Shown: piece after piece, positions 1-8,771 of the stretch
Position numbering within the stretch: the stretch's first letter is position 1
Layout: each line of letters begins with the position of its first letter
Assembly (NCBI RefSeq): GCF_003950295.1
Contig: NZ_RHNP01000013.1
Span: 1-60,112, forward strand
Length of the DNA: 60,112 nucleotides
Direction: 5' to 3'
Source: Loigolactobacillus iwatensis
Lineage (GTDB): Bacteria; Bacillota; Bacilli; Lactobacillales; Lactobacillaceae
The notes under the pieces: model-generated
The model's input: only the letters and a program-made list of their open reading frames with translations
The model's database searches: none
Told to the model about the DNA's origin: nothing
Program-made: the position numbers and the translations under genes

Positions 1-2
1 AA

Positions 3-42
3 TAAAAAAACAGCATTAGAAGTTGCCTAACTTCTAACGCTG
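3..42 (-). terminator. Rho-independent terminator of the surface adhesin gene
   Basis: An inverted repeat (stem arms around 11-24 and 29-42, four-base loop) is followed on the minus strand by a run of T. It lies about 50 bases beyond the stop codon of the large surface protein gene, so it most likely ends that transcript. Confidence 0.85.
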
Positions 43-94
43 TAAAATTGGCTATCAACAGGATTTGACAGAGAGCCGTTTATTTTCCTTCTAT

Positions 95-3000
95 TTAATT
101 TTTACGTTTTTTGAAACCAAACATTAACAAACCACTTAATTCCAATAAAAGTACACCTAACGCACTACTACTTTGTGCTTGTGTCTCGCCAGTTTGTGGT
201 AATTTAGTCATTTTATTTTTTTCAACAACTGGTACAGCCTTTGTCGTTGTGGCAGCCTGTTTTACTTTTTTGTTAGTAAAGCCTGTTACTAGTTGCTTAG
301 TTTTAACTAATTTTGTACTTGTTTTCCCAGTGACGGGTATTTTCTTGGTGCTTATCTTTGAAGCAACTACTTTTTTAGTAGCCTTAGTAGTCGGCTGGGA
401 TTGTGTTGGTACTGTCGGCTGGACAGCCGTTACTCGCTGATAAACATAGGTCACCGTTTGTGGTGTTGTTGTTAATGTCCCAGTTGCGGCTGCGCTACCG
501 GCGGCTAAACGCTCGTACGTATAACCTGCAATTGTTCCCGGACTTGTGGTATAACCCTTACCAACAAAGGCCCCATCTGGATAAACTGTGCTGCCAGTTC
601 CAAGACTGTTTCCTTGTTCATCTTCATACTGCACGGTCACAGTTGCCGCCTTAACTGGATTTTGCTGGTAGACATAAGTCACTGTTTGTGGTGTTGTTGT
701 TAATGTCCCAGTTGCGGCTGCGCTACCGGTAGCCAAACGATCATACGTATAACCTGTGATCGTCTTCGAGTCCGTGGTATAACCCTTACCAACAAAGGCT
801 CCATCCGGATAACTTGCGCTGCCAGTCCCGAGACTATTACCTTGTTCATCTTCATACTGAACGGTCACTGTCGCCGCCTTAACTGGATTTTGCTGGTAGA
901 CATAGGTCACCGTTTGTGGTGTTGTTGTTAATTTGCCACTAGCTGCAGCACTACCATTACCCAAACGCTCGTACGTATAGCCTGAAACCGTTCCCGGACT
1001 CGTAGTATAACCCTTACCAACAAAGGCCCCATCCGGATAAGCTGCGCTGCCAGTTCCAAGACTGTTTCCTTGTTCATCTTCATACTGAACAGTCACGGTT
1101 GCCGCCTTAACTGGATTTTGCTGGTAAACATACGTCACCGTTTGTGGTGTTGTTGTTAATGTCCCAGTTGCGGCGGCACTACCGGTAGCCAAACGATCAT
1201 ACGTATAACCTGAAACCGTTCCCGGACTTGTGGTATAGCTCTTCCCAACAAAGGTCCCATCTGGATAAGCCGCGCTGCCAGTCCCAAGACTGTTACCTTG
1301 TTCGTCTTCATACTGAACAGTTACCGCCGCACCATTTTGTTGGTAGACATAGGTCACTGTTTGCGGCGTTGTCGTTAATGTCCCTGTTGCCGCGGCACTA
1401 CCAGTAGCCAAACGATCATACGTATATCCTGAAATCGTTCCCGGACTCGTAGTATAACTTTTGCCAACAAAGGTTCCATCTGGGTAGGCCGCACTGCCAA
1501 TTCCAAGACTATTACCTTGCTCGTCCTCATACTGAACAGTTACCGCCGCACCATTTTGTTGGTAAACATAAATCACTGTTTGCGGCGTTGTTGTTAATTT
1601 GCCACTAGCTGCAGCACTACCATTGGCCAAACGCTCGTACGTATAACCTGCAATCGTTCCCGGACTCGTGGTATAACTCTTACCAACAAAGGCTCCATCT
1701 GGATAAACTGCACTGCCGGTTCCAAGACTGTTACCGGCCTCATCCTCATACTGAACGTTAGCAACAGCCTTTACGGTAACAGTAACAGTCTGATCGGTTT
1801 CATTACCGTCCTTATCCGTTACCGCGTAAGTAACATTATACGAGCCTGACTGTTTTGTATCAAAGCCACCATCATCTTTGACAACGATATTACTTGTAAT
1901 ATCGCCATCTTCAATATCGTTAGCGGTTGCCGTATTTTTTAGGTTGTAATCAACATCATAATCAACAACTTGGTTGCTAACTTCAAGTGAAGGATAGAAA
2001 CCATTTGTCCCCACCTTAGCAAAAGCCGAATTTAAATTAACCACATAATGAGAGGGTTCACTCGCACCTGGTTTTGTATAATCAATTGAAAAACCATTCA
2101 AATATTGAGCATTAGGGTCAGCACCCTTAACTGCATAAGTAATCAAATAAATGGCATCTGAAGTTGTATTACCTAAATTAATTTGAAAATTATGATCACC
2201 ATACGTAATTTCATTGGCAAACTGATCCGTCACGTCAACACCCAAATGCACAATTCTAATTGAATCAGGAATTAGTGTCTGATTTGTATCATAGGTAAAA
2301 CCTAATGTTACGTCACTATATGGTCCTAATTTCATACTTTGATTGTATGCATTTTGAAAATCCATTTCTCCTGAACTGAGCTTAAATAAACCATATTTGG
2401 TACCATCTTGTGTCGCGGTACCCACAAAGTTAGTAACGTTTGTCCCCGTATAGCTAGCAGTATTTTGCCAATATGGTGAAATGAGTGAGCTATCAGAATT
2501 ATCGGTATTGCCTGTGACTGTGATTATTGGATTGGCTACTGGAACAGCAATAATTGTCCCATTAGTATTTAAAATATTGGCCAAAATCGGTGCACCTTGC
2601 GTTACAGAGGTAGAATTATTAACGGCAAAAACTGGAATCTTAATTGTAACCTCCCCAAGCGTAGAGATTGTTTTAAGAAATTTAAATTTAATTTGATTAT
2701 TTGCCGTATCAACCGTCATTGCTAAATAATCGGGTAAATTCAACTCACTCGACTGTAAACTAGCATAACTCAGCACTGATGAATCAACCGTTAAATCCAA
2801 TTCAGTGCCCACCGGAATAGTATTTGTACTGAGATTGTTAATTGCAACACTTAAAGTAACGTTTTCATAAGGTGAAACATCTCCAGTTGCATTTGTATCA
2901 ATTGTGACATTGTCGGCCTGAAGTCCTTCTGTTACTGCCAACTCACTCAATTGGGATTCATTAGTAGCAGCTGTTCGTTCTGGGCTAACAATTTTAGCCT

Positions 3001-3724
3001 GTCGACCTGCATATTTCGCAGTGTCCATTGATTTTCCCGCACTTTGGATCTTCCCACCTACAGATGCCACGTCTGAAGTGGCTGTTGATTCTTGAGTTTG
3101 TGTCTTTCCAGACGAACTTTGATCTGTGCTCGCTGCTGAAGTATTGGCCCCAGAACTTGCTGCCGGAGCCGCACTCGTAGCCTTTGAATTTATTTGCGCA
3201 TCAGCCACTGAACCAGTCGTTGCAGAATCAACTTGCGCGTCCGCAGACGAGCTTTGACTGGCACTTACTGCTGATGAATTTGAGTTTGCTACAGAGCTTG
3301 CGGCTGTGGCCTCGCTTGAACTTTTTGAACCAATTTGTGAATTAGCAGTGCTTTGCTTAGGAGCCGCTGAATTGGCCTGTGTGCTCGCGGACGAACCTTG
3401 ATCAGAGCTCATCACTGAGGTATTGGCCACAGAAGTAGCCACCGGTACTGCCGATTCAGCGGTAGCCGCGCTATTAACTAAAGTGACCACTTGTCCTTGA
3501 TTTGAGTTTGTTGGCGCAATTGTCACTTGATCTGATTTGTTTACATTATTAGACTCATTGTTCACGGCTGCATGAACATTTCCTTGATTTAAAAATCCAC
3601 CACCAAAAAAAGCAATACTTAGTAAACCAGCAAATAACCATCGTTTACCAGATTTATACATTTTATAATGTAGTTTAGTTTGTGTTTCAAACGCCCGTAA
3701 TTTATTTTCTTTAACATTACGCAC
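95..3724 (-). CDS. Sortase-anchored MucBP-repeat surface adhesin
   Basis: Cell-wall-anchored surface protein of 1209 residues. From the N-terminus it has a KxYKxGKxW-type signal peptide (YKMYKSGKRW then a hydrophobic stretch, residues about 18-50), a Ser/Ala/Thr-rich low-complexity region to about 230, a beta-rich globular region to about 580, a DUF5011/Ig-like domain about 585-655 (IEDGDIT...), six MucBP-type repeats about 656-1096, a Lys/Thr-rich wall-spanning segment, and a C-terminal sorting signal LPQTGE plus hydrophobic stretch plus FKKRKN. The start is a GTG with AAGGG ten bases upstream. MucBP proteins of lactobacilli bind mucus or host glycans; that role is inferred. It is transcribed alone and ends at a strong terminator. 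Confidence 0.93.
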   Translation of the reverse strand: MRNVKENKLRAFETQTKLHYKMYKSGKRWLFAGLLSIAFFGGGFLNQGNVHAAVNNESNNVNKSDQVTIAPTNSNQGQVVTLVNSAATAESAVPVATSVANTSVMSSDQGSSASTQANSAAPKQSTANSQIGSKSSSEATAASSVANSNSSAVSASQSSSADAQVDSATTGSVADAQINSKATSAAPAASSGANTSAASTDQSSSGKTQTQESTATSDVASVGGKIQSAGKSMDTAKYAGRQAKIVSPERTAATNESQLSELAVTEGLQADNVTIDTNATGDVSPYENVTLSVAINNLSTNTIPVGTELDLTVDSSVLSYASLQSSELNLPDYLAMTVDTANNQIKFKFLKTISTLGEVTIKIPVFAVNNSTSVTQGAPILANILNTNGTIIAVPVANPIITVTGNTDNSDSSLISPYWQNTASYTGTNVTNFVGTATQDGTKYGLFKLSSGEMDFQNAYNQSMKLGPYSDVTLGFTYDTNQTLIPDSIRIVHLGVDVTDQFANEITYGDHNFQINLGNTTSDAIYLITYAVKGADPNAQYLNGFSIDYTKPGASEPSHYVVNLNSAFAKVGTNGFYPSLEVSNQVVDYDVDYNLKNTATANDIEDGDITSNIVVKDDGGFDTKQSGSYNVTYAVTDKDGNETDQTVTVTVKAVANVQYEDEAGNSLGTGSAVYPDGAFVGKSYTTSPGTIAGYTYERLANGSAAASGKLTTTPQTVIYVYQQNGAAVTVQYEDEQGNSLGIGSAAYPDGTFVGKSYTTSPGTISGYTYDRLATGSAAATGTLTTTPQTVTYVYQQNGAAVTVQYEDEQGNSLGTGSAAYPDGTFVGKSYTTSPGTVSGYTYDRLATGSAAATGTLTTTPQTVTYVYQQNPVKAATVTVQYEDEQGNSLGTGSAAYPDGAFVGKGYTTSPGTVSGYTYERLGNGSAAASGKLTTTPQTVTYVYQQNPVKAATVTVQYEDEQGNSLGTGSASYPDGAFVGKGYTTDSKTITGYTYDRLATGSAAATGTLTTTPQTVTYVYQQNPVKAATVTVQYEDEQGNSLGTGSTVYPDGAFVGKGYTTSPGTIAGYTYERLAAGSAAATGTLTTTPQTVTYVYQRVTAVQPTVPTQSQPTTKATKKVVASKISTKKIPVTGKTSTKLVKTKQLVTGFTNKKVKQAATTTKAVPVVEKNKMTKLPQTGETQAQSSSALGVLLLELSGLLMFGFKKRKN
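430..1757 (-). repeat. Six tandem MucBP-coding repeats
   Basis: Six tandem units of about 70 codons, each with the signature VQYEDEQGNSLG...YPDG...FVGK...YTT...GYTY.RL..G, ending TVTYVYQQN. The units are nearly identical at DNA level (shared stretches around 660-760, 890-990 and 1130-1230), so copy number can change by recombination. Small variations are swapped between units (AGYTYER/SGYTYDR, ASGKL/ATGTL), which suggests gene conversion. Confidence 0.9.
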
Positions 3725-3993
3725 AATAAATCATCCCTTAACCTAACCCTTAAAGAGCTAAAATTGTGATACCAACAAGTATATGGTACTACTTTATTAA
3801 GACCGTTCGAAACATAAATAGGCAATATTTTCACCCAAATTCAAATTAAATTCTTATGTAATTTGATAAGAGTAATTAGATAAATTATTCCAACCTTCAT
3901 TTTATGTACCCCTTACCAAAATTTATGAACCTCTAATCAAATAACTCGTTTACGAATAGATAATGCCTTAAATCATTTACTATTTTCCAAAAC

Positions 3994-4029
3994 AAAAAGC
4001 CCGCAAGACATTTAGCTTGAAGGCTTTTT
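3994..4029 (-). terminator. Terminator after the small membrane protein gene
   Basis: AAAAAGCC and GGCTTTTT arms enclose an inner CAAG/CTTG pairing. On the minus strand the stem is followed by a T-rich stretch, 20 bases after the stop of the 73-residue ORF. The rest of 3725-4048 holds no ORF with a ribosome binding site; it should contain the adhesin promoter, which I could not place confidently. Confidence 0.75.
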
Positions 4030-4048
4030 GATTTGGAAAGTGATTCAG

Positions 4049-4270
4049 CTACCGATCACTACGCAATTCATGTCGGTGCCGTGGATGTAAATAAAGACCA
4101 AATTTATTCATTACTACTAAAATCAAGGTTGCCATCACTAAACCAGTTAATACCAACATAATCGATGAATTGGTTGTTAGAACTGTGTATAAACAACCTA
4201 AAATAATGATAACTTGCAAGATCGTTGTTAGCCACAATATACGCGGCGACCTGGGCCGGTCAGATTTCAT
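4049..4270 (-). CDS. Small two-TM membrane protein, unknown function
   Basis: A 73-residue protein with two predicted membrane helices (about 11-32 and 37-55), a basic N-terminus (KSDRPRSPR) and a His/Arg-rich C-terminus (LHPRHRHELRSDR). A purine-rich AAGGA sequence precedes the ATG. It has its own terminator and lies close behind the 154-residue membrane protein gene on the same strand. I do not recognise the family. Confidence 0.7.
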   Translation of the reverse strand: MKSDRPRSPRILWLTTILQVIIILGCLYTVLTTNSSIMLVLTGLVMATLILVVMNKFGLYLHPRHRHELRSDR

Positions 4271-4342
4271 CCTTCATCATTCCTTCTTTACACATTTTAT
4301 ACTTGTATTGTAGCATGTTTCGGTCAACTTGCTACTATTTAA

Positions 4343-4807
4343 CTACCCTTTTTGAACAACAATTGCTGTTTCGGCGGGTAACTTATCTTCCAAAAATTGG
4401 TTTAAGTCAGTCATGTTTTGCTGAAAATCTAAAGCAATCACACGTTCCTTATCCGTTTGAAAAATAGCCTGAATTCCCTGTTTAGTTGCACGCAAAGTAA
4501 CTTTTTTAATGTGTGCGTAAGCCGTGTAACTAAAGAGAACACTATCAGTTAAGATTCCTGTTTGCGTCAAACCTGCACGTAGAAAGGCCCCCGCAACACA
4601 AGCAACCGCTAGAATTAAATTAATTATTTTCCCACCAATTGTTACTTTTTCCAAGGTCTCAATTAAAAAAACAACTGCCAAGGCACCAAATAAAATTGTG
4701 TACATCCAACTCATTAATGCATGATATTCTAACTGTTTTTGAATACCATATAAATAAACTAATAGGGCAATCGCCGCTATTAAAAGTACTCCCATCAACC
4801 ACAACAT
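4343..4807 (-). CDS. 154-residue membrane protein, paralogue of the one at 41272
   Basis: Unrecognised 154-residue protein. About the first 85 residues form three hydrophobic segments; the last 55 are soluble and predicted beta-rich (HIKKVTLRATKQG...). The start has AAAGGAG eight bases upstream. It has the same length and layout as the protein at 41272-41736, with matching landmarks (GLTxxxI before the soluble part, a VTL/ITL strand, an xIVVQ/SLVVR end), so the two appear to be paralogues. The soluble tail resembles the short PH-like domains seen on other small bacterial membrane proteins, but that is only an impression. Confidence 0.75.
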   Translation of the reverse strand: MLWLMGVLLIAAIALLVYLYGIQKQLEYHALMSWMYTILFGALAVVFLIETLEKVTIGGKIINLILAVACVAGAFLRAGLTQTGILTDSVLFSYTAYAHIKKVTLRATKQGIQAIFQTDKERVIALDFQQNMTDLNQFLEDKLPAETAIVVQKG

Positions 4808-5121
4808 TAGGCAGATCTCCTTTTGTCCAATATTTCTTGCTTAATTATACAAAGAAAAAGTGGGATATTTGGAAATCTCATTAAACTGTTGTAAAACGGT
4901 AACATTACCGTAATATATAGGCTGAATTCTGTTATTATTGTAAAATTTTTTAAAAGTAAGGCGCTTATCTAAATCAACCTCCCTTAAATAAGCCATTTTT
5001 GATTTAAAATTAAGATAATCTTGGCATGTTTTAAGTGAATAAAAAATCATGAAATCAAATAATTCATCATTTTTATTTCTCAGATCCAGTCCTACTCTTT
5101 ATAAAACGCCGATAGATTAGC
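4808..5121. other. Intergenic region without a supported gene
   Basis: A 314-base AT-rich spacer between divergently transcribed genes. A 69-codon open frame on the minus strand (4841-5050) has no ribosome binding site and looks accidental. I see no repeat or RNA structure. The right end leads into the promoter of the PocR-type regulator. Confidence 0.5.
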
Positions 5122-5150
5122 TTTACGGATCACTTAATTCTCGTTATACT
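5122..5150 (+). promoter_or_regulatory. Sigma-A promoter of the PocR-type regulator
   Basis: A -35 TTTACG (5122-5127), a 17-base spacer and a -10 TATACT (5145-5150). Transcription would start near 5157. That excludes the upstream in-frame codon at 5155 as the real start and supports the ATG at 5215. Confidence 0.65.
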
Positions 5151-5214
5151 AAAAATGGTTTATATGATTTATTACGATGTGGTGTGCAATATTTTTATAA
5201 ACGGAGGTGATGGC

Positions 5215-6222
5215 ATGTTAAATCGGCAAACTTACCTAGTGTCAAATCAAAAAGTACTTGATAAAATTCTACAGGAATTTACTGCAGCGACTGATTTGCC
5301 TACAATACTTGTTGATACACAGGGTAACGCACTTACTTCTAGTCATGGCTTCACTCCTTTTTGTCGACTTATGCGGCAAAATGAGGCAACTCAAAAGCTT
5401 TGCCAAAATTGCGACGTTGCAGGCGGCCACCTTGCCTTGAATAATAAGCGACCAACACCCTATCTTTGTCACGCCGGCCTAGTGGATTTTTCCTATCCCA
5501 TCATGCTTGATGACCAAGTCATTGCTTACATTATTTGCGGACAGGCCAAGGTTAAAGATGGTGCCGAACTCCAACCAATCACGGAACAAAAAACTACTTT
5601 ATCTACGAATGCTGCTTTAAAGTCAGCCTACACAGCCCTTCCATTCGTAAACTTAGATAAAGTTAAGGCAGCGGCAAAATTGCTCCAGATGATTATCAAT
5701 AATTACCTAACTGATATTGTCGATCAAACTTTAACTGTTGGCCCCTTTAGTTCAGTACCAAAATCAGTGCAACAAGGAGTCACATCAGCAAACGACGAGG
5801 CTTGGGCAACCAATAATCAAGCGACGCAGACCGCAAACATTGATTTTAAGATCCAACCAGCTGCGGCACAAACGGTAATTGATCATCCCCAAAAAGCCGA
5901 AATCAAAAAGGCCATTATTTACATTAACAGCCATTTAAATGAAACCATTACACTCAATGCCGTTGCTAAGCACGTCTTTTTATCTAGCTATTATTTAAGT
6001 AAGTTATTTAAAAAAGAAATGAATATTAATTTTGTAGACTACGTTAACCGGAAGAAAATCGATCGTGCCATAATTTTACTTCAGGACGCGACGTGGTCAA
6101 TTGATAGTATTGCCCATAATTTAGGCTTTTCACAAACTAGTTATTTCAGTAAAACTTTTAAAAAAACAACGGAATTATCCCCCAGCCAATATCGGAAGCA
6201 AATTCAAAAAAATAACGAGTAA
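5215..6222 (+). CDS. PocR-domain AraC-family transcriptional regulator
   Basis: DNA-binding regulator of 335 residues. The N-terminal half is a PocR-type sensory domain (residues about 10-165) with the Cys pattern FCRLM...LCQNC...YLCHAGL...ICGQ. The C-terminal 100 residues carry two AraC helix-turn-helix motifs (LNAVAKHVFLSSYYLSKLFK and IDSIAHNLGFSQTSYFSKTF). I chose the ATG at 5215 because GGAGGTGATGGC precedes it; an upstream in-frame extension begins before the predicted transcript start. PocR proteins usually control propanediol, cobalamin or glycerol genes, none of which lie here, so the target is distant or different. Confidence 0.88.
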   Translation: MLNRQTYLVSNQKVLDKILQEFTAATDLPTILVDTQGNALTSSHGFTPFCRLMRQNEATQKLCQNCDVAGGHLALNNKRPTPYLCHAGLVDFSYPIMLDDQVIAYIICGQAKVKDGAELQPITEQKTTLSTNAALKSAYTALPFVNLDKVKAAAKLLQMIINNYLTDIVDQTLTVGPFSSVPKSVQQGVTSANDEAWATNNQATQTANIDFKIQPAAAQTVIDHPQKAEIKKAIIYINSHLNETITLNAVAKHVFLSSYYLSKLFKKEMNINFVDYVNRKKIDRAIILLQDATWSIDSIAHNLGFSQTSYFSKTFKKTTELSPSQYRKQIQKNNE

Positions 6223-6225
6223 TGA

Positions 6226-6315
6226 TAGTTGTTTGCGCTGGGACAAAAGCCCTTGCCTCTTATTGTTTCCGATCATTATTCTAACGTGCGCACGACCGAC
6301 GTTTGTCCCACTTCC
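6226..6315. repeat. Dispersed intergenic repeat, family R, copy 1
   Basis: About 90 bases with the landmarks GGGACAAAAG, TTGTTTCCGA, CATTATTCTA, ACGTGCGC and TTTGTCCCAC. These recur in the same order near 7.7, 20.3, 26.5, 41.8 and 44.5-45.0 kb. It follows the pocR-type gene. A 94-codon open frame across it is not a gene. Confidence 0.65.
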
Positions 6316-6340
6316 GGCCATTTTCTTAAAATTTCAAAAA

Positions 6341-6384
6341 ATACAAAAACAGTGGCAGGTCAAGTATATTATGGCCTGCCACTG
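6341..6384 (-). terminator. Terminator of queG, probably bidirectional
   Basis: A perfect 10-base stem (CAGTGGCAGG at 6350-6359 and its complement at 6375-6384) is followed on the minus strand by a T-rich run. It sits about 50 bases past the queG stop and may also stop the convergent regulator transcript. Confidence 0.8.
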
Positions 6385-6432
6385 CTTTCTTCTAGCGCTA
6401 TAGTAGAACTTAATCAATTTTCATTAGGGCAA

Positions 6433-7596
6433 CTATTCCAACAATTTATTAATCTCCGCCCTAACATCAACGTCGGTCTCATTAAGCAGACGTTCCTTAA
6501 AAAAGCGGTGTAATTCGTCATTTAGACCACGGCTTAACTGCCCCACTGCCCAGACCGCAGTTAAACGAATTACTGGTCGTGGGTCTTCTTCAATCAACTG
6601 TAATAATAATGGCAGTGCACTACGATCCTTCATGTTGGCTAAAGCAATAATTGCGTTGCGTTGAAGCGGCTTCTTCCCCCGCCACGAGCCGGCTAAACGG
6701 CCAAATTGTTCTTTGAATTCACGGTTGCTTATCGTTAACATTGGTTGCAAGATTGGTGTTACTTCATCTACTCGTGGCTCCATTTCTTCGTGTAAATGAA
6801 AATCCTTTCCCCTATTAAATGGGCAAACTAACTGGCAAATGTCACAACCATAAATAACACTGCGTATTTCGGAACGGAATTCCTCTGGCATGACACCTTT
6901 CGTCTGCGTTTGGTAAGAAAGACACCGTTGAGCATTTAACCGTCCATCCCCCATCAAGGCCTGTGGTGGGCAATAATCAACGCAGCGTGTGCAAGTCCCA
7001 CACTGATTTTCTACTGGTGTATCTGGTTCAAAGGGAATATTAGTTATAATTTCACCTAAATAGACAAAAGACCCAAACTTTTCCGTTATTAGAAGTCCGT
7101 TGCGGCCAATAAATCCTAGACCAGCACGTTGGGCCACTGCAACATCACTTAGTTCGCCAGTATCCACCATCGGTTTGAAAGTGAAATCTTCTTCTGGAAC
7201 GGTAACATTAATAAAATCCACCAATTTTGTCATGCGGTCTCGTAAAATAAAATGGTAGTCTTCTCCCCAGGATGCCCGGGCAAAACTACCCCGCCGTTTT
7301 GTTCGATCACGCGGGGCCTTTTCTTGCATCCGACTTGGATAGGCCAATGCGATTGCGATAATTGATTTAGGCTGATCAAATATTTTCTCCGGATACAAGC
7401 GTTCTGCCATGACTTGGTGCTCAAAACCACTTGTATGCCCAGCAGCCTTTTGGGCCAAGAGACTTTCCTTCATCTCTGCAAACGGCGCTGCATCCGTGAA
7501 ACCAATTTGATCAATTCCAATTTCATTACTTGCGGCAATAATTTTACGTTTTAGATCATTATACAGGGTAGTCACCTCCCTTTTTATGCCTGCCAT
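6433..7596 (-). CDS. queG: Epoxyqueuosine reductase QueG
   Basis: Cobalamin-dependent iron-sulfur enzyme that performs the last step of queuosine synthesis, reducing epoxyqueuosine in tRNA. Two 4Fe-4S motifs are visible, [12 protein letters not shown] (about residue 195) and [10 protein letters not shown] (about 250). The C-terminal 80 residues form HEAT-like repeats ([18 protein letters not shown]...). The upstream ATG at 7596 has no ribosome binding site, while a strong AGGGAGGTG lies eight bases before an in-frame CTG at 7566. Translation may therefore begin there, giving about 377 residues, which fits the family. Monocistronic, with its own terminator. Confidence 0.93.
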   Translation of the reverse strand: MAGIKREVTTLYNDLKRKIIAASNEIGIDQIGFTDAAPFAEMKESLLAQKAAGHTSGFEHQVMAERLYPEKIFDQPKSIIAIALAYPSRMQEKAPRDRTKRRGSFARASWGEDYHFILRDRMTKLVDFINVTVPEEDFTFKPMVDTGELSDVAVAQRAGLGFIGRNGLLITEKFGSFVYLGEIITNIPFEPDTPVENQCGTCTRCVDYCPPQALMGDGRLNAQRCLSYQTQTKGVMPEEFRSEIRSVIYGCDICQLVCPFNRGKDFHLHEEMEPRVDEVTPILQPMLTISNREFKEQFGRLAGSWRGKKPLQRNAIIALANMKDRSALPLLLQLIEEDPRPVIRLTAVWAVGQLSRGLNDELHRFFKERLLNETDVDVRAEINKLLE

Positions 7597-7669
7597 TTTT
7601 AGACTGTATTTTTAAATTAGGTTCCTGAATTACGTTTAATTCTGGATGCTAAGGCCGCTTATTTGCGGC

Positions 7670-7835
7670 TGGAAAAAAGTCCTGGCCTTACTATTTTCAG
7701 GTGCTACTTTAGAACATGCGCCAAAGGTCTGGGTTCACGTGCCTAACGGAAGTATTTGAAAAAGCGATTGGATTAGCCTACGTTATGCAGTAAACCTAAA
7801 ATCGACTTTTTAGCCCCTCCTTGTTTAGCCCTACA
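7670..7835. repeat. Family R copy 2, carrying a collapsed foldback element
   Basis: The sequence follows the 41.8-kb copy (ACATGCGCC, TCTGGGTTCACGTGCCTAAC, TTAGCCTACGTTATGCAGTA, CGACTTTTTAGCCC). The central hairpin of that copy is replaced by GGAAGTATTTGAAAAAGCG. The junction CCTAAC/GGAAGT is also found, on the other strand, at the end of the foldback element inserted at 44.6-44.9 kb. This fits a deletion product of a once-filled site. Confidence 0.7.
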
Positions 7836-7858
7836 ATTATTGTCCCATTGCTTATAAA

Positions 7859-7887
7859 TTGCTTTTGCAAATCGTCCTTGTTATGCT
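7859..7887 (+). promoter_or_regulatory. Promoter of the 61-residue protein gene
   Basis: A -35 TTGCTT (7859-7864), a 17-base spacer and a -10 TATGCT (7882-7887), with transcription starting about 25-30 bases before the start codon. Confidence 0.6.
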
Positions 7888-7920
7888 GAGTTTACACACA
7901 TCAGGAAGGGAGCCACGATA

Positions 7921-8106
7921 ATGTCACAACAAACTGACTTACAAAAGCATCTCCAGACCATTCAAAATAACGAATTTGATCCGAAAAGTATTCAGCACAA
8001 CACTTTCCGTTCCTGCATTCACCGTAGTGCTCAAAACCTTGGCTTCGTAAAGGACAACCAATTAACTAAACGTGGACACGAGCATTTAAAAATTAAACTA
8101 ACTTAA
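7921..8106 (+). CDS. Small basic protein, unknown function
   Basis: A 61-residue soluble, basic protein that is not part of a longer frame. Support comes from GGAAGGGAG nine bases before the ATG, a promoter-like sequence upstream and a strong terminator directly downstream. It has no signal peptide or membrane segment. The middle (HNTFRSCIHRSAQNLGFV) could form an amphipathic helix and the end is Lys/His-rich. I do not recognise the family. Confidence 0.72.
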   Translation: MSQQTDLQKHLQTIQNNEFDPKSIQHNTFRSCIHRSAQNLGFVKDNQLTKRGHEHLKIKLT

Positions 8107-8126
8107 CTTCAGCACACAACCATAAG

Positions 8127-8160
8127 GGTTCAGGACAAAAGCACACTTTTGTCTTGAGCC
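8127..8160. terminator. Bidirectional terminator between convergent genes
   Basis: A 15-base stem with one G-U pair (8127-8141 and 8146-8160, loop of four) is followed by TATTTTGTT on the plus strand. It ends the 61-residue gene and touches the stop codon of the convergent YdcF-type gene. Confidence 0.85.
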
Positions 8161-8753
8161 TATTTTGTTGTCTTTGCGTATGCTAACGGTATTTGCCAAA
8201 GCATTTTAGCATAAGTTTGACCAAAATATCGTAATCGATCTTGGTACGTCATTTCCTTCGGGTAAGGAGCCGGACTTAGCGTATGCTTAATACCGTATTT
8301 ATTAGCATAAAAACTCGCCTTCCGATTATGCCAAGGTACGGTCACGATCAGACAACGTTGCAGTTGAAACTGGCGCAATAATTTCAACGAAAAAGAAAAA
8401 TTCTCAGCAGTGTTGCTGGCTTGCCGCTCGCGAATAATTGCTGCTTGCGGTATACCACGTGCGATCAATCCCTGAGCCATGACGTCGGCCTCAACGAATT
8501 GATTGTGGATTGCCCCACCAGACACCAAGACGTATGAAGCAAGCCCCTGACGGTACAGCTGGACTGCCTGATCTAAAACAACCCGTAAAGTTGGTGTTTC
8601 CCTCCCGTGAGCAGTAGCCGGATGACCTGGAATCAGAATAACATCACTACGCTGGTGCCGATTTTTTCGTGCTTTAGGGTAAGCAAACACTGGTATGCTG
8701 GTAACAATTAAAATACCTGCCAAAAAACTACCCCAAAAAGTTTTTCTCCTCAT
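8160..8753 (-). CDS. YdcF/SanA-type (DUF218) protein
   Basis: A 197-residue protein with an N-terminal signal/anchor (residues about 5-25) followed by the DUF218 fold: DVILIPGHPA, LVSGGAIH, EADVMAQGLIARGIP, the conserved NTAENFSFS, and TVPWHNRKASFYANKYG. Family members are exported or membrane-bound and linked to envelope integrity; their reaction is not firmly known. It lies 18 bases behind the 149-residue ORF, so the two are probably co-transcribed. Confidence 0.85.
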   Translation of the reverse strand: MRRKTFWGSFLAGILIVTSIPVFAYPKARKNRHQRSDVILIPGHPATAHGRETPTLRVVLDQAVQLYRQGLASYVLVSGGAIHNQFVEADVMAQGLIARGIPQAAIIRERQASNTAENFSFSLKLLRQFQLQRCLIVTVPWHNRKASFYANKYGIKHTLSPAPYPKEMTYQDRLRYFGQTYAKMLWQIPLAYAKTTK

Positions 8754-8771
8754 CCTCAGGTCACCCCTTCA

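Noticed and set aside
111-654. Open frames on the plus strand across the adhesin repeats
   Set aside because: They are antisense shadows of the repetitive adhesin gene, with no ribosome binding site and composition dictated by the opposite strand.
3619-3834. A 71-codon minus-strand frame overlapping the adhesin start
   Set aside because: It lies out of frame over the adhesin signal-peptide region and has no ribosome binding site.
4841-5050. A 69-codon minus-strand frame
   Set aside because: No ribosome binding site, no terminator and no recognisable features; it looks like chance in AT-rich spacer.
6229-6513. A 94-codon plus-strand frame after the PocR-type gene
   Set aside because: It runs through family R repeat and the queG terminator, and ends inside queG on the opposite strand.
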